Assembly (NCBI RefSeq): GCF_037023145.1
Contig: NZ_CP146092.1
Span: 1,364,001-1,428,000, forward strand
Reading direction: 5' to 3'
Source of the DNA: Ralstonia sp. RRA
Lineage (GTDB): Bacteria > Pseudomonadota > Gammaproteobacteria > Burkholderiales > Burkholderiaceae
Length of the DNA stretch: 64,000 nt
The position numbers and the translations under genes are program-made. Each line of letters opens with the position of its first letter. The stretch's first letter is position 1. The notes beneath the pieces were generated by a model. That model did not search any database and was not told the origin of the DNA. It saw nothing but the letters and a program-made list of their open reading frames with translations. This document shows positions 1-9,547 of the stretch, in pieces.

Positions 1-142
1 TACCCTCCCGCCCGCGACTCGTAACGTAAATAAACCGATTCTTAGGAATCCGCTACAGTTTACGGCCCGAATTCTGTTTGCCGACCGGCGCCAGTTTGGC
101 TAGCCGTCTGGCATTCCTCACGTTTTCCAAGGACCACCCCTC

Positions 143-3100
143 ATGTCTTCCGGTGTCATTCGCCTGCGCGGAGCCCGTCAGCACAATCTTAAGAACCTCG
201 ATCTGGACCTGCGCACGGGCGAGATGACCGTGGTGACCGGTCCGTCCGGTTCTGGCAAGTCGAGCCTGGTATTCGACACCCTCTATGCCGAGGGCCAGCG
301 CCGCTACGTTGAGACATTCAGCGCCTACGCCCGCCAGTTCCTGGACCGCATGGACCGCCCGCAGGTCGACCATGTGGAGGGTGTGCCGCCCGCTATCGCC
401 ATCGACCAGACCAACCCGGTGCGCAGCTCGCGCTCCACGGTCGGCACGATGACGGAGCTGAACGACCACCTCAAGCTGCTGTTTGCGCGCGCCGCGCAGT
501 TGTTTGACCGCGATACCGCCCTGCCGGTGCGCCACGACACGCCGGAGACCATCTACAACGAACTGCTGGCGCGTACGCGCGAGGCAGATCCGCGCCTGGT
601 GGTGACCTTTCCGGTGGAGCTGCCGGCCAATACGAGCGCGGAAGAAGTCGCGCAGTGGCTGTCCGTCAGCGGCTATACGCGCGTGCAGGCTGAACGCGTG
701 AGCGGCGAGCGCAAGTTGCTCGACGTGGTGGCCGACCGCTTCCGCCTGCAGGGCACCGAGCGTGTCCGTGCGCTGGAAGCCATCGAGTCGTCGCTCAAGC
801 GCGGCGGCGGTCGCGTCAATGTGTACGTGCTGCCCGCAGACGAGGCTGCCGAGCCTGAAATCTGGCGCTTCTCCACCGGCCTGCACTGCCCGGAAAGCGA
901 TCTGCGCTATGCCGATCCGCAACCCGCGCTGTTCTCGTTCAATTCCGCCTATGGCGCGTGCGATGCCTGCCGTGGCTTTGGCCGCGTGATCGGCGTCGAC
1001 CTCGGCCTGGTGATTCCGGACGAGCGCAAGACACTGCGTGAAGGCGCCATCAAGCCGATGCAGACCCCGGCCTGGAAGGAATGCCAGGACGACCTGATGC
1101 GCTATTCGGCGGCGGCCGGCATCCCGCGCGATACGCCTTGGGCGGAGCTGACCGAAGCCCAGCGCAACTGGGTCGTCAACGGCGACCCGGCCTTCAAGCG
1201 CGGCGGCTGGAACAAGCAGTGGTATGGCGTGCGCCGCTTCTTCGATTACCTGGAGTCGAAAGCGTACAAGATGCACATCCGCGTGCTGCTGTCGAAGTAC
1301 CGCAGCTATACGACGTGCGAGACCTGCGGCGGTGCGCGCCTGAAAACCGAATCCATGCAATGGCGCCTGGGCAGCAAGGAAAACGCCGACGCCGTGCTCG
1401 CACCCGAACACCGCTTCATGCCCCGCGGCGTGAAATGGAGCCGTGCCCAGCTTGAAGCCCTGCCCGGCCTGACCGTGCACGACGTGATGCTGCTGCCCAT
1501 CGAGCGCATCCGCCGTTTCTTCGATGCACTGACGTTGCCTTCCTCGCTGCTCGACGATGCGCTCAAGCTGTTGCTGGACGAGGTGCGCACGCGCCTGGCG
1601 TATCTGTGCGACGTGGGGATTGGCTACCTGACGCTGGACCGCCAGAGCCGCACGCTGTCTGGCGGTGAGGTCCAGCGGATCAACCTGACCACCGCGCTGG
1701 GCACCTCGCTCGTCAATACGCTGTTCGTGCTGGATGAGCCGAGTATCGGTCTGCACCCACGCGATCTGGATCGCATTGTTGAAGCCATGCAACGCCTGCG
1801 CGATGCCGGCAACACGCTCGTGGTGGTGGAACACGACCCTTCCGTCATGCTCGCCGCCGATCGCCTCATCGACATGGGCCCCGGCCCCGGCGAGCGTGGC
1901 GGCACCATCGTTTTCGACGGCACACCGGCGGCCATCCGCAAGGCAGATACGCTCACCGGCGCTTATCTGTCCGGCCAGCGCCGCGTGGCCAATGCGACTG
2001 ACTGGCAGGCGCGCCCTATCAACGGTGCGCCGCGTCTCGTGCTGGAAGGCGCGAGCCAGCACAACCTGCAAGACGTGACGATCGAAGTGCCGCTGCAACG
2101 CCTGGTGTGCGTAACGGGCGTATCCGGATCGGGCAAGTCGACGCTGATTCAGGACGTGCTCCACCCTGCCCTGGCGCGCCATTTCGGCAAGGCGACGGAA
2201 TCGCCCGGCGCGTTTCGTGCGCTGCGTGGTGCGGACCAGATCAGCGATGTGGTCTTTGTTGACCAATCGCCCATCGGCAAGACCGCGCGTTCGAACCCGG
2301 CCAGCTACGTGGGCGCGTTTGATGAGATCCGCAAGCTGTTTGCCAAGGTGCCGATGGCACTGCAGCGCGGCTATACGGCCGGCACCTTCAGCTTCAACTC
2401 CGGCGACGGGCGCTGCCCGACCTGCGGCGGCTCGGGCTTCGAGCACGTCGAGATGCAGTTCCTCAGCGACATCTACCTGCGCTGCCCCGATTGCGACGGC
2501 ACGCGCTATCGCGCGGAAATCCTCGAGGTGAAGCTGGAACGCGGCGCGCACAAGCTGTCGGTGGCCGACGTGCTCGAGCTGACGGTGAGCGAAGCCGCCA
2601 GCGTGTTCGCCGATGATGCAGACGTGTTGCGCGTGTTGCAGCCCATTGTCGATGTGGGCTTGGAATACGTGAAGCTGGGCCAACCGGTGCCGACGTTGTC
2701 CGGTGGCGAGGCGCAGCGTCTGAAGCTCGCCGGCTTCCTGGCCGAAGCTGCGCAAGCGGCTCAAGCCGCTGCACGCAAACGCGTCAAACAAGACGTGCCC
2801 GCCAACGCCGGCCGCCTGTTCATGTTCGACGAGCCGACCACCGGCCTGCACTTTGACGACATTGCCAAGCTGATGCGCGCGTTCGGCAAGCTGCTCGATG
2901 CCGGGCATTCGCTGATCGTGATCGAGCACAACCTCGACGTGATCCGTGCCGCCGATTGGATCATCGACCTCGGCCCCGAGGGCGGCGATGCGGGCGGTCT
3001 GCTGGTCTGCGCCGGCACGACCGAGCAGGTGAAGGCATGCGCCGCTTCGCACACGGGTGCAGCGCTCAAGCAGTACGAGGCAAGCATTGGGCAACCGCAA

Positions 3101-5980
3101 GCCGCTGACGAAGGCGTGCCACTGCAAAGCGCGCTGGCCGCACGCCGCGCACAGCGCGCCGCCGTGGCCGAAGTCCAGGGTGAGAACGTGGTGCGGATCG
3201 TCAATGCGCACGAGCACAACCTGAAGGCGATGAACGTCGACATCCCGCATGGCAAGTTCAACGTCGTGACGGGGGTGTCCGGTTCGGGCAAATCGACGCT
3301 GGCGTTCGACATCCTGTTCCACGAGGGGCAGCGTCGCTATCTGGAGTCGCTCAACGCCTATGCGCGTTCGATCGTGCAACCGGCGGGCCGGCCGGAGGTG
3401 GATGCGGTGTATGGCATTCCGCCCACGGTGGCGATCGAGCAGCGCCTGTCGCGCGGCGGCCGCAAGAGCACGGTGGCGACCACGTCCGAGGTGTGGCACT
3501 TCCTGCGCCTGCTGTATGTGAAGCTGGGCGTGCAGCACTGTATCCACGACGGCACGCCCGTCTCGGCGCAAAGCCCCGAGGCTATCTTCGCCCAGCTCAT
3601 GCGTGACCACCGTGGCGAGCACATTGGCCTGCTCGCCCCGCTGGTGGTGAACCGCAAGGGTGTGTACACCGACCTCGCCAAATGGGCCAAGGCGCGTGGC
3701 TATACGCACCTGCGCGTCGACGGTGAGTTCCTGACCGTTGATCCGTGGCCCCGTCTGGACCGCTTCCGCGAGCACACGCTGGAGCTGCCGGTGGGCGACA
3801 TCGTGGTCTCCCCGGAAAACGAAGCCGCGCTGCGCACGTTGATGGAACAAGCGCTCGAATACGGCAAGGGCATCATGCATGTGCTGGCCCCGCTCGATGG
3901 CCTGCAAAACGCCATGCACAGCGGTGGCACGGCACACGTGGGCAATGTGAAGGTGTTCTCCACCAAACGAGCATGCTCCACCTGCGGCACCAGTTACCCA
4001 GAACTGGACCCGCGCATGTTCTCGTACAACAGCAAGCACGGCTGGTGCCCGAGCTGCGTCGGTACGGGTCTGGCGCTCACGCGTGAGCAGCGCGCTGCAT
4101 TTGACGACACGGTACTCGGCGGTGATGACCGCGGCCGCGAGCAGACGCTGCCTTCGGAAGAAGTCGATCCGGACGGCATGACCGACGTGCCCTGCCCCGA
4201 CTGCCATGGCACGCGCCTGAACCCGACGGCACGCGCGGTGACGTTCTCCGACAAACCCATCGTCGACATTGCGCAATGGACCGTGAGTCAGACGCGCCGC
4301 TGGATCGAAGGGTTGGACCTTGTCGGCCGCGAGGCTGACATCGCGCGTGATGTGGTGGCCGAGATCCACAGCCGCCTGTCGTTCCTGGAGGAAGTTGGCC
4401 TGGGCTACCTGAGCCTGGACCGCGCCGCGCCCAGCCTGTCCGGTGGCGAGGCACAGCGCATCCGCCTGGCCGCGCAGCTTGGCAGCAACCTGCAGGGCGT
4501 GTGCTACGTCCTGGATGAGCCGACCATCGGCCTGCATCCGCGCGACAACCAGATCCTGCTGGATGCCCTGCGCAAGCTGGGTGACAAGGGCAACACGCTG
4601 GTGGTGGTCGAGCACGATGAAGACACCATCCGCCGCGCCGACCACATCATCGACATCGGCCCCGGTGCCGGTAAGCGTGGCGGCACGCTGGTCGCGCAAG
4701 GCGGTGTGGCCGATCTTGCCGCGCAACCGGATTCGCTGACCGGCCGCTTCCTCTCCCAGCCGATCGAGCACCCGCTGCAGCCGCGCCGCGAGGTGGTGGC
4801 GCCGCGCGCCGGCACACAGGCGGTGCCCGAGCAATGGCTGACGGTGCATGGCGCCAAGCTGCACAACCTGCGCAACGTCACGGCCACGATGCCGCTGTCG
4901 CGTCTGGTGGCGATTACGGGCGTGTCCGGTTCCGGCAAGTCGACACTGGCACGCGATGTGTTGATGACCAATCTGCTGGATGCGGTAGGCCGCTCGGTGC
5001 TGTCTTCGCCTGCCACGCGCCGTGCGCGAAAGGCCGCGCAGGCCGAGGTGCCGGATGCCAAGGGACCGCGCAAGCTTGACGTCAAACACGACTGGCATGG
5101 CTGCGACGGCGTGACAGGCTGGGAAGCCATCGACCGCGTGCTGGAGGTTGACCAGACCCCGATTGGCAAGACGCCGCGCTCGTGTCCGGCCACGTACATC
5201 GGCGTGTGGGACACTATCCGCAAGCTCTTTGCCGATACGCTGGAAGCCCGCGCCCGCGGCTACACCGCTTCGCGCTTCTCGTTCAACACCGGCGATGGCC
5301 GTTGCCCTGCCTGCGAAGGCCAGGGCGTGCGCACCATCGCCATGAGCTTCCTACCCGATGTGAAGGTGGCCTGCGACGTGTGCCACGGCCAGCGCTTCAA
5401 TCCCGAGACTCTGGCCGTTACCTGGCGTGGCAAGAACATCGGCGAAGTGCTGACCATGGAGATCGACGAAGCGGTGGAGTTTTTCAGTGCGATGAACAGC
5501 ATCGCCCACCCGCTGCAGTTGATGAAGGACGTTGGGCTGGGTTACCTCACGCTGGGGCAGCCCTCGCCCACGCTGTCGGGCGGCGAGGCGCAGCGCATCA
5601 AGCTCGTCACTGAACTCTCCAAGGTGCGCGACGACATTACGCGCCGTGGCCAGAAGGCGCCGCACACGCTGTACGTGCTGGACGAGCCCACCGTGGGCCT
5701 GCACATGGCCGACGTGGCCAAGCTGATCCGCGTGCTGCATCGCCTGGCAGACGGCGGCCACAGCGTGATCGTGATCGAGCACGATCTTGACGTGATTGCC
5801 GAGGCCGACTGGATTCTCGATCTGGGCCCCGAGGGCGGCGATGAAGGCGGCACGATTGTTGCCGCATGCGGGCCGGAGGCGCTGGCGCAGGTCAAGGCCA
5901 GCCATACCGGGGCGGCGCTGGTGCCGTTGCTGGCGCGTGGAAAGCAGGTCGATCAGCGCAAGACGGGCGAGACGGTGTAA
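143..5980 (+). CDS. uvrA: Double-length UvrA-family excinuclease ATPase (two UvrA units fused)
   Basis: UvrA recognises bulky DNA lesions and loads UvrB in nucleotide excision repair. This protein is 1945 residues, about twice the usual ~940. Four Walker A motifs of form GxSGSGKS are visible, with lysines at K39, K665, K1050 and K1599. Each is followed by an LSGGE signature and a DEP Walker B (DEPSIGLHPRD, DEPTTGLHFDD, DEPTIGLHPRD, DEPTVGLHMAD), so the chain is two complete UvrA units head to tail. Zinc modules CPTCG...CPDC, CSTCG...CPSC and CPACE...CDVC keep four cysteines; the first (C249, C273, C276) has Ser252 in place of one. An AAGGA Shine-Dalgarno at 129-133 supports the start. Fused large UvrA paralogues occur in related bacteria beside a normal UvrA; whether this one repairs DNA or protects against a DNA-binding drug is unknown. 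Confidence 0.9.
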   Translation: MSSGVIRLRGARQHNLKNLDLDLRTGEMTVVTGPSGSGKSSLVFDTLYAEGQRRYVETFSAYARQFLDRMDRPQVDHVEGVPPAIAIDQTNPVRSSRSTVGTMTELNDHLKLLFARAAQLFDRDTALPVRHDTPETIYNELLARTREADPRLVVTFPVELPANTSAEEVAQWLSVSGYTRVQAERVSGERKLLDVVADRFRLQGTERVRALEAIESSLKRGGGRVNVYVLPADEAAEPEIWRFSTGLHCPESDLRYADPQPALFSFNSAYGACDACRGFGRVIGVDLGLVIPDERKTLREGAIKPMQTPAWKECQDDLMRYSAAAGIPRDTPWAELTEAQRNWVVNGDPAFKRGGWNKQWYGVRRFFDYLESKAYKMHIRVLLSKYRSYTTCETCGGARLKTESMQWRLGSKENADAVLAPEHRFMPRGVKWSRAQLEALPGLTVHDVMLLPIERIRRFFDALTLPSSLLDDALKLLLDEVRTRLAYLCDVGIGYLTLDRQSRTLSGGEVQRINLTTALGTSLVNTLFVLDEPSIGLHPRDLDRIVEAMQRLRDAGNTLVVVEHDPSVMLAADRLIDMGPGPGERGGTIVFDGTPAAIRKADTLTGAYLSGQRRVANATDWQARPINGAPRLVLEGASQHNLQDVTIEVPLQRLVCVTGVSGSGKSTLIQDVLHPALARHFGKATESPGAFRALRGADQISDVVFVDQSPIGKTARSNPASYVGAFDEIRKLFAKVPMALQRGYTAGTFSFNSGDGRCPTCGGSGFEHVEMQFLSDIYLRCPDCDGTRYRAEILEVKLERGAHKLSVADVLELTVSEAASVFADDADVLRVLQPIVDVGLEYVKLGQPVPTLSGGEAQRLKLAGFLAEAAQAAQAAARKRVKQDVPANAGRLFMFDEPTTGLHFDDIAKLMRAFGKLLDAGHSLIVIEHNLDVIRAADWIIDLGPEGGDAGGLLVCAGTTEQVKACAASHTGAALKQYEASIGQPQAADEGVPLQSALAARRAQRAAVAEVQGENVVRIVNAHEHNLKAMNVDIPHGKFNVVTGVSGSGKSTLAFDILFHEGQRRYLESLNAYARSIVQPAGRPEVDAVYGIPPTVAIEQRLSRGGRKSTVATTSEVWHFLRLLYVKLGVQHCIHDGTPVSAQSPEAIFAQLMRDHRGEHIGLLAPLVVNRKGVYTDLAKWAKARGYTHLRVDGEFLTVDPWPRLDRFREHTLELPVGDIVVSPENEAALRTLMEQALEYGKGIMHVLAPLDGLQNAMHSGGTAHVGNVKVFSTKRACSTCGTSYPELDPRMFSYNSKHGWCPSCVGTGLALTREQRAAFDDTVLGGDDRGREQTLPSEEVDPDGMTDVPCPDCHGTRLNPTARAVTFSDKPIVDIAQWTVSQTRRWIEGLDLVGREADIARDVVAEIHSRLSFLEEVGLGYLSLDRAAPSLSGGEAQRIRLAAQLGSNLQGVCYVLDEPTIGLHPRDNQILLDALRKLGDKGNTLVVVEHDEDTIRRADHIIDIGPGAGKRGGTLVAQGGVADLAAQPDSLTGRFLSQPIEHPLQPRREVVAPRAGTQAVPEQWLTVHGAKLHNLRNVTATMPLSRLVAITGVSGSGKSTLARDVLMTNLLDAVGRSVLSSPATRRARKAAQAEVPDAKGPRKLDVKHDWHGCDGVTGWEAIDRVLEVDQTPIGKTPRSCPATYIGVWDTIRKLFADTLEARARGYTASRFSFNTGDGRCPACEGQGVRTIAMSFLPDVKVACDVCHGQRFNPETLAVTWRGKNIGEVLTMEIDEAVEFFSAMNSIAHPLQLMKDVGLGYLTLGQPSPTLSGGEAQRIKLVTELSKVRDDITRRGQKAPHTLYVLDEPTVGLHMADVAKLIRVLHRLADGGHSVIVIEHDLDVIAEADWILDLGPEGGDEGGTIVAACGPEALAQVKASHTGAALVPLLARGKQVDQRKTGETV

Positions 5981-6015
5981 CGCTGCGCGCGACGGTCTCC
6001 GCGCAATGGGGGCCG

Positions 6016-7572
6016 TCAGCGCGGCGCCGCGTCCAGCGTTGCGCCGATTGCGCCGGTGGCGAGCGCCAGCGTAGCCGCAGCAGTACGCGCACCACTGTAG
6101 GTGTCGACGTAGGCGTTCTTGGCCAGCAGCAACTGGTTCTGCGCCACCAGTACGTCCGTGATCGACCCGACGCCGTGGCGGTATGCCGCCAGCGCTGCGT
6201 CGTAGGTCGTCTGGGCGGCGGCCACCAGCGCTTGCGCCGCTTCATGCGAGGTCAGGCTGGTCTGCAGCGTGTTCTGTCCGGCCACGATCTGGCGCACGGC
6301 CTCCTGCGTCGTGCGCACACGCTTGGCTGACGCACTTTCGGCATCGTTGCGCGCTTGTGCCAACACGGCGGAGCGCAAACCACCGTCATACAGCGGAATG
6401 GTCACGCCCACAAAGGCACCCACGCCATAGCGCGTGCCGTTGAGGTTCACCGTTGGTGCCTGCTGGCCGACCGGCGGGATGGCCGTGACGGCCGCACGGC
6501 CCGAGTTGTACGACGTCGAGGCGGACACAAACACCTTGGGCATGAACTCCGATTCCGCTGCCTGAATGCGCGACTGGCTGGCCTTTTCGGCCGCATAGGC
6601 GGTCAGCACATCAGGGCGCCGGGCGATGGCATCGGCAACGATCTGGTCGACGGGGGTGCGCAACGCCGGGTTCAGCGTGCGGATCGGCAGGTCGGCAATC
6701 TTGGGCTTCGACAGCGGCGAGATGCCCACCGCAGAAAGCAACGCCAGATACCGGTCGCTCTCTGCTCCCAGCGCCTGGACTTGTGCCAGGTTGGCTTGCG
6801 CACGGTTCTGCGTGGCTTGTGCGACTTCGACCACGGTGCCGATTCCCTGCTTGTAGCGCGCCTTGGCGGCCACCAGGATCGCCTCGGCGTTGCTTAGCCC
6901 TTGCGCTGCGGTCACAGTACGGGCGCGTGCCGCTTCATAGGCGTAGAACGCAACGGTCACGTCGTAGATCACTTGCTGATGCACCGCTGTGAAACCGATG
7001 TTGGCCGCAACCGATAGCTGCTCGGCGGCATCCACACGCGCGGCGCGGCCGCCAAAGTCGAACAACAGCCATTGCAGCGACAGCACCGACACCGTTCCGT
7101 GCACCGTGGTATCGGTGCCGGCCGTACCGAGGGGTGTTGACGATGAGCCATGCCCGGTCTGGTACCCAGCCATGGCCGTGGCCGAGAGATAAGGCAGATA
7201 GGCGCTTTTTGCCATGCCTGCCACGAGTGCGGCATTGCGCGCATCGTTCCACGCAACGCGTGTCAGCGGGTTGTTCGATTCGGCAACGTCGATCAGCTCG
7301 GGCAGCGCGTAGGCGTGTGCAGCGTCGAATGCGGCTGCAGGTGGAATCACCGCTGCGGCGGTGTTGGCCGGCAATGTGTAGCCGCCCCGTGCCTCGTTCG
7401 ACGACGTGGGCAGTGATGGCGCACCTGGGATGATCTGGCCGGTGTCAGTCGTGCGTGGCTGCCATGGGCGGTCGGGGCGCTCCGGTGCCATGTCCAGTGC
7501 GGACGTCGCACACCCGGCCGTGACGGTCACGGCCAGGCTGAGGAAAACGGCCAACAGATCAGGCTGGCGCAT
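6016..7572 (-). CDS. mdtP: Outer-membrane efflux lipoprotein, NodT/MdtP type
   Basis: This is the TolC-like outer-membrane factor of a tripartite efflux pump, forming the exit duct. The 518-residue protein starts with a lipoprotein signal (lipobox TAGC, Cys21) and carries two outer-membrane efflux repeats rich in Ala/Gln coiled-coil helices. The second repeat ends with the typical YRHGVGSITDVLVAQNQLL pattern. It is the last gene of a minus-strand operon after the FUSC protein, whose stop codon overlaps its ATG by 14 bases. Gene order and lengths fit MdtP of the E. coli ytcA-mdtNOP operon. The substrate cannot be read from sequence; the E. coli system has been linked to puromycin, acriflavine and sulfa drugs. 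Confidence 0.87.
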   Translation of the reverse strand: MRQPDLLAVFLSLAVTVTAGCATSALDMAPERPDRPWQPRTTDTGQIIPGAPSLPTSSNEARGGYTLPANTAAAVIPPAAAFDAAHAYALPELIDVAESNNPLTRVAWNDARNAALVAGMAKSAYLPYLSATAMAGYQTGHGSSSTPLGTAGTDTTVHGTVSVLSLQWLLFDFGGRAARVDAAEQLSVAANIGFTAVHQQVIYDVTVAFYAYEAARARTVTAAQGLSNAEAILVAAKARYKQGIGTVVEVAQATQNRAQANLAQVQALGAESDRYLALLSAVGISPLSKPKIADLPIRTLNPALRTPVDQIVADAIARRPDVLTAYAAEKASQSRIQAAESEFMPKVFVSASTSYNSGRAAVTAIPPVGQQAPTVNLNGTRYGVGAFVGVTIPLYDGGLRSAVLAQARNDAESASAKRVRTTQEAVRQIVAGQNTLQTSLTSHEAAQALVAAAQTTYDAALAAYRHGVGSITDVLVAQNQLLLAKNAYVDTYSGARTAAATLALATGAIGATLDAAPR

Positions 7573-9547
7573 GCGTCAGCGACTCCTTCGATACGGCTTC
7601 GGGGATCTCCCGCGCGATTCTCGCCAAGCGCTCGTCCGCCAGCGCCAACAGCGCATCACGCGTGGTATCGGGTGTGGTGGGCGCTCCAGCGTCGATCGCA
7701 AACCCGCTCACGCCGGCACGCACGGCCACGCCTCGCAACCGCGCTTGCGAGGGGGCGTCATCGGGCGCGCGCTCGGCGATCAGGAACAACGGGCCTTCGA
7801 GCGCTTCCAACTCGACCAGCGCGCGGCGGCGCTGTGCAATCCATTCTGGCGCGGGGCGCACCCAGGTCGGTTCATACCGCAGCAGCGCGACGTTTGCTTC
7901 CAGCGCGCCTTGCTGCGCCACGGCCTGTGCGGCCAGCATCCGCCTTTGCCCGGCACGTGCGGTGCGCAGGATGGTTTCCCACTGGCGCAGCAGCGCCGCC
8001 AATGCGGCATCCGCCTGCCCGGCAATGCTCACCGGCCAGACCCGCGTGAACATGAGGTACACCACCACATTGCCCAGCAGGATGCCGATGATGCGGTCCC
8101 GCGCGATGGTCAGGTCAAATGCCGGCGCCGCGCCCTGCAGCACGCACAGCAGAAAAGCGAAGGCAATCTGGAAGCCCGCATACGCAATGCGCGGCGAACC
8201 CTGCGCGACCCACGCCGCCAGCCAGATGCCCACAAACATCAGCGCCATCAGCTCGGTGATGGACGTCATGGCCGGCAGCACCCACACGATCGCCGCAATC
8301 CCCAACGCCGCCCCCACCAGACAGCCTGCGATGCGCAGTGTCAGCTTCTCAACCGTCTCCGCTGCGCTGCTCAGCGACACCACGTAGCACGTGATGAAGC
8401 AGGTGTGGATGCCGGACCAGTTGAGCTGCATATACAGCAGGTAGCAGAACATCGCCGCGGCGGTGGTCTTCAGGGCGTAGCGCAAGTGGGCCGGGTTGGT
8501 GCGCGCGTCTGGCAGGAGGAAGCCGCCACGGGCCTTGGGTATTGCCGGTTTTGCGGCGGGCTCGCTGTCCACGACTGCAAAGTGGACGATGGCGGCTTGC
8601 AGTTCCGCCGCCACCGCGCTTGCCAGCGGCGGCAGCGCAACGCCAGCGGGCAGCCTCAGCTCGATATCGACCGGGTAGCCGCCCTGCTCCAGCATGTTCG
8701 CCATGGCGTGCAGTGTTTCGATGACCGGCGTGGTAACCGATTCAGGCAGGTGTGCCTGCGGTTCGCTGGCTGCCAGCTCCGCCGCCATCAAAATGGCCGT
8801 GGTGGATGCCACCGCCTGCTGCAGCGCCGCCAAGTCGGCTGCTGAGGTCGACCCCTCCACCTTCGACAGACGTAGCCACGTGGCAATCTGCTGGCTGCCC
8901 TCACGCAGGCAGGCGGTCAGCGCAGTACGGTCAGCGCCCGCCGCGCCCAGCTGTTCGGCGGCCAGGCGCAAGCGCCGGGCCAACGCCTGGCAAGCCAGCT
9001 TACGCGGCGATGGTCCCATCAGCAGGTTCACAACAATCACCACCCCAACCGGAATCGCCACCATCAGCCACGCGTAGAGCAGCGCCCGTGTTGCCAGCTC
9101 CCCCACCGGCGCAATCCCTAGTTCGTCCAGCCCGTACCCGACAATCATCGCCAGGATGGCCCCGACTGGACGGAGCTTGCTGGCCGACGTCAAAAACAGC
9201 AAACCCACCGACAGCACGACCATCCACACCACCCGCCACATCGGGTCATCGATACAGAAGATGGCGATGACGATGATCAGCCCGAGCACCACCGTCACCA
9301 GCAGCAACATGGCGATCGACAGCACGATGCTCGTCACGCGGTCGGGGCGGATCATGAAGAACACCACGTAGGCAGAGATGGCGGCAAAGGGCGTGCCGTA
9401 CATGCTCGTGACCAGCGTCGTCAGCGCGCAGATCAGGGCGATGCGGGTGGTGGCTTCCAGCCTGCCCGGCGCGGGCGCCAGCAGCCGCAGCACCTCGCCG
9501 GGGCGAGGCCACGGCCCGCGTGCGATGTCACCGGCAGGCTGCGCCAT
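7559..9547 (-). CDS. mdtO: FUSC-family inner-membrane efflux protein, MdtO-like
   Basis: The 662-residue membrane protein has two hydrophobic blocks, at about residues 30-190 and 350-500, each followed by a long soluble segment. This is the architecture of the fusaric-acid-resistance (FUSC/AaeB/MdtO) family. It would move an aromatic acid or drug to the partner adaptor MdtN and outer-membrane factor MdtP. I chose the ATG at 9547, with a GAGA a few bases upstream; a GTG at 9574 would add nine residues. The gene overlaps the end of the adaptor gene by 20 bases and the start of the outer-membrane gene by 14, so translation is probably coupled. Confidence 0.87.
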   Translation of the reverse strand: MAQPAGDIARGPWPRPGEVLRLLAPAPGRLEATTRIALICALTTLVTSMYGTPFAAISAYVVFFMIRPDRVTSIVLSIAMLLLVTVVLGLIIVIAIFCIDDPMWRVVWMVVLSVGLLFLTSASKLRPVGAILAMIVGYGLDELGIAPVGELATRALLYAWLMVAIPVGVVIVVNLLMGPSPRKLACQALARRLRLAAEQLGAAGADRTALTACLREGSQQIATWLRLSKVEGSTSAADLAALQQAVASTTAILMAAELAASEPQAHLPESVTTPVIETLHAMANMLEQGGYPVDIELRLPAGVALPPLASAVAAELQAAIVHFAVVDSEPAAKPAIPKARGGFLLPDARTNPAHLRYALKTTAAAMFCYLLYMQLNWSGIHTCFITCYVVSLSSAAETVEKLTLRIAGCLVGAALGIAAIVWVLPAMTSITELMALMFVGIWLAAWVAQGSPRIAYAGFQIAFAFLLCVLQGAAPAFDLTIARDRIIGILLGNVVVYLMFTRVWPVSIAGQADAALAALLRQWETILRTARAGQRRMLAAQAVAQQGALEANVALLRYEPTWVRPAPEWIAQRRRALVELEALEGPLFLIAERAPDDAPSQARLRGVAVRAGVSGFAIDAGAPTTPDTTRDALLALADERLARIAREIPEAVSKESLTHAPA

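Noticed and set aside
1..142. A LexA box controlling uvrA
   Set aside because: CTG and CAG trinucleotides are present but not at the 10-base spacing of a LexA site; nothing else recognisable is in this leader.
53..5098. A 1681-codon open frame antisense to the large uvrA
   Set aside because: It is the mirror of a high-GC gene with strong third-position bias; its translation is Arg/His/Ala-rich with no domain, and the plus-strand protein is unmistakable.
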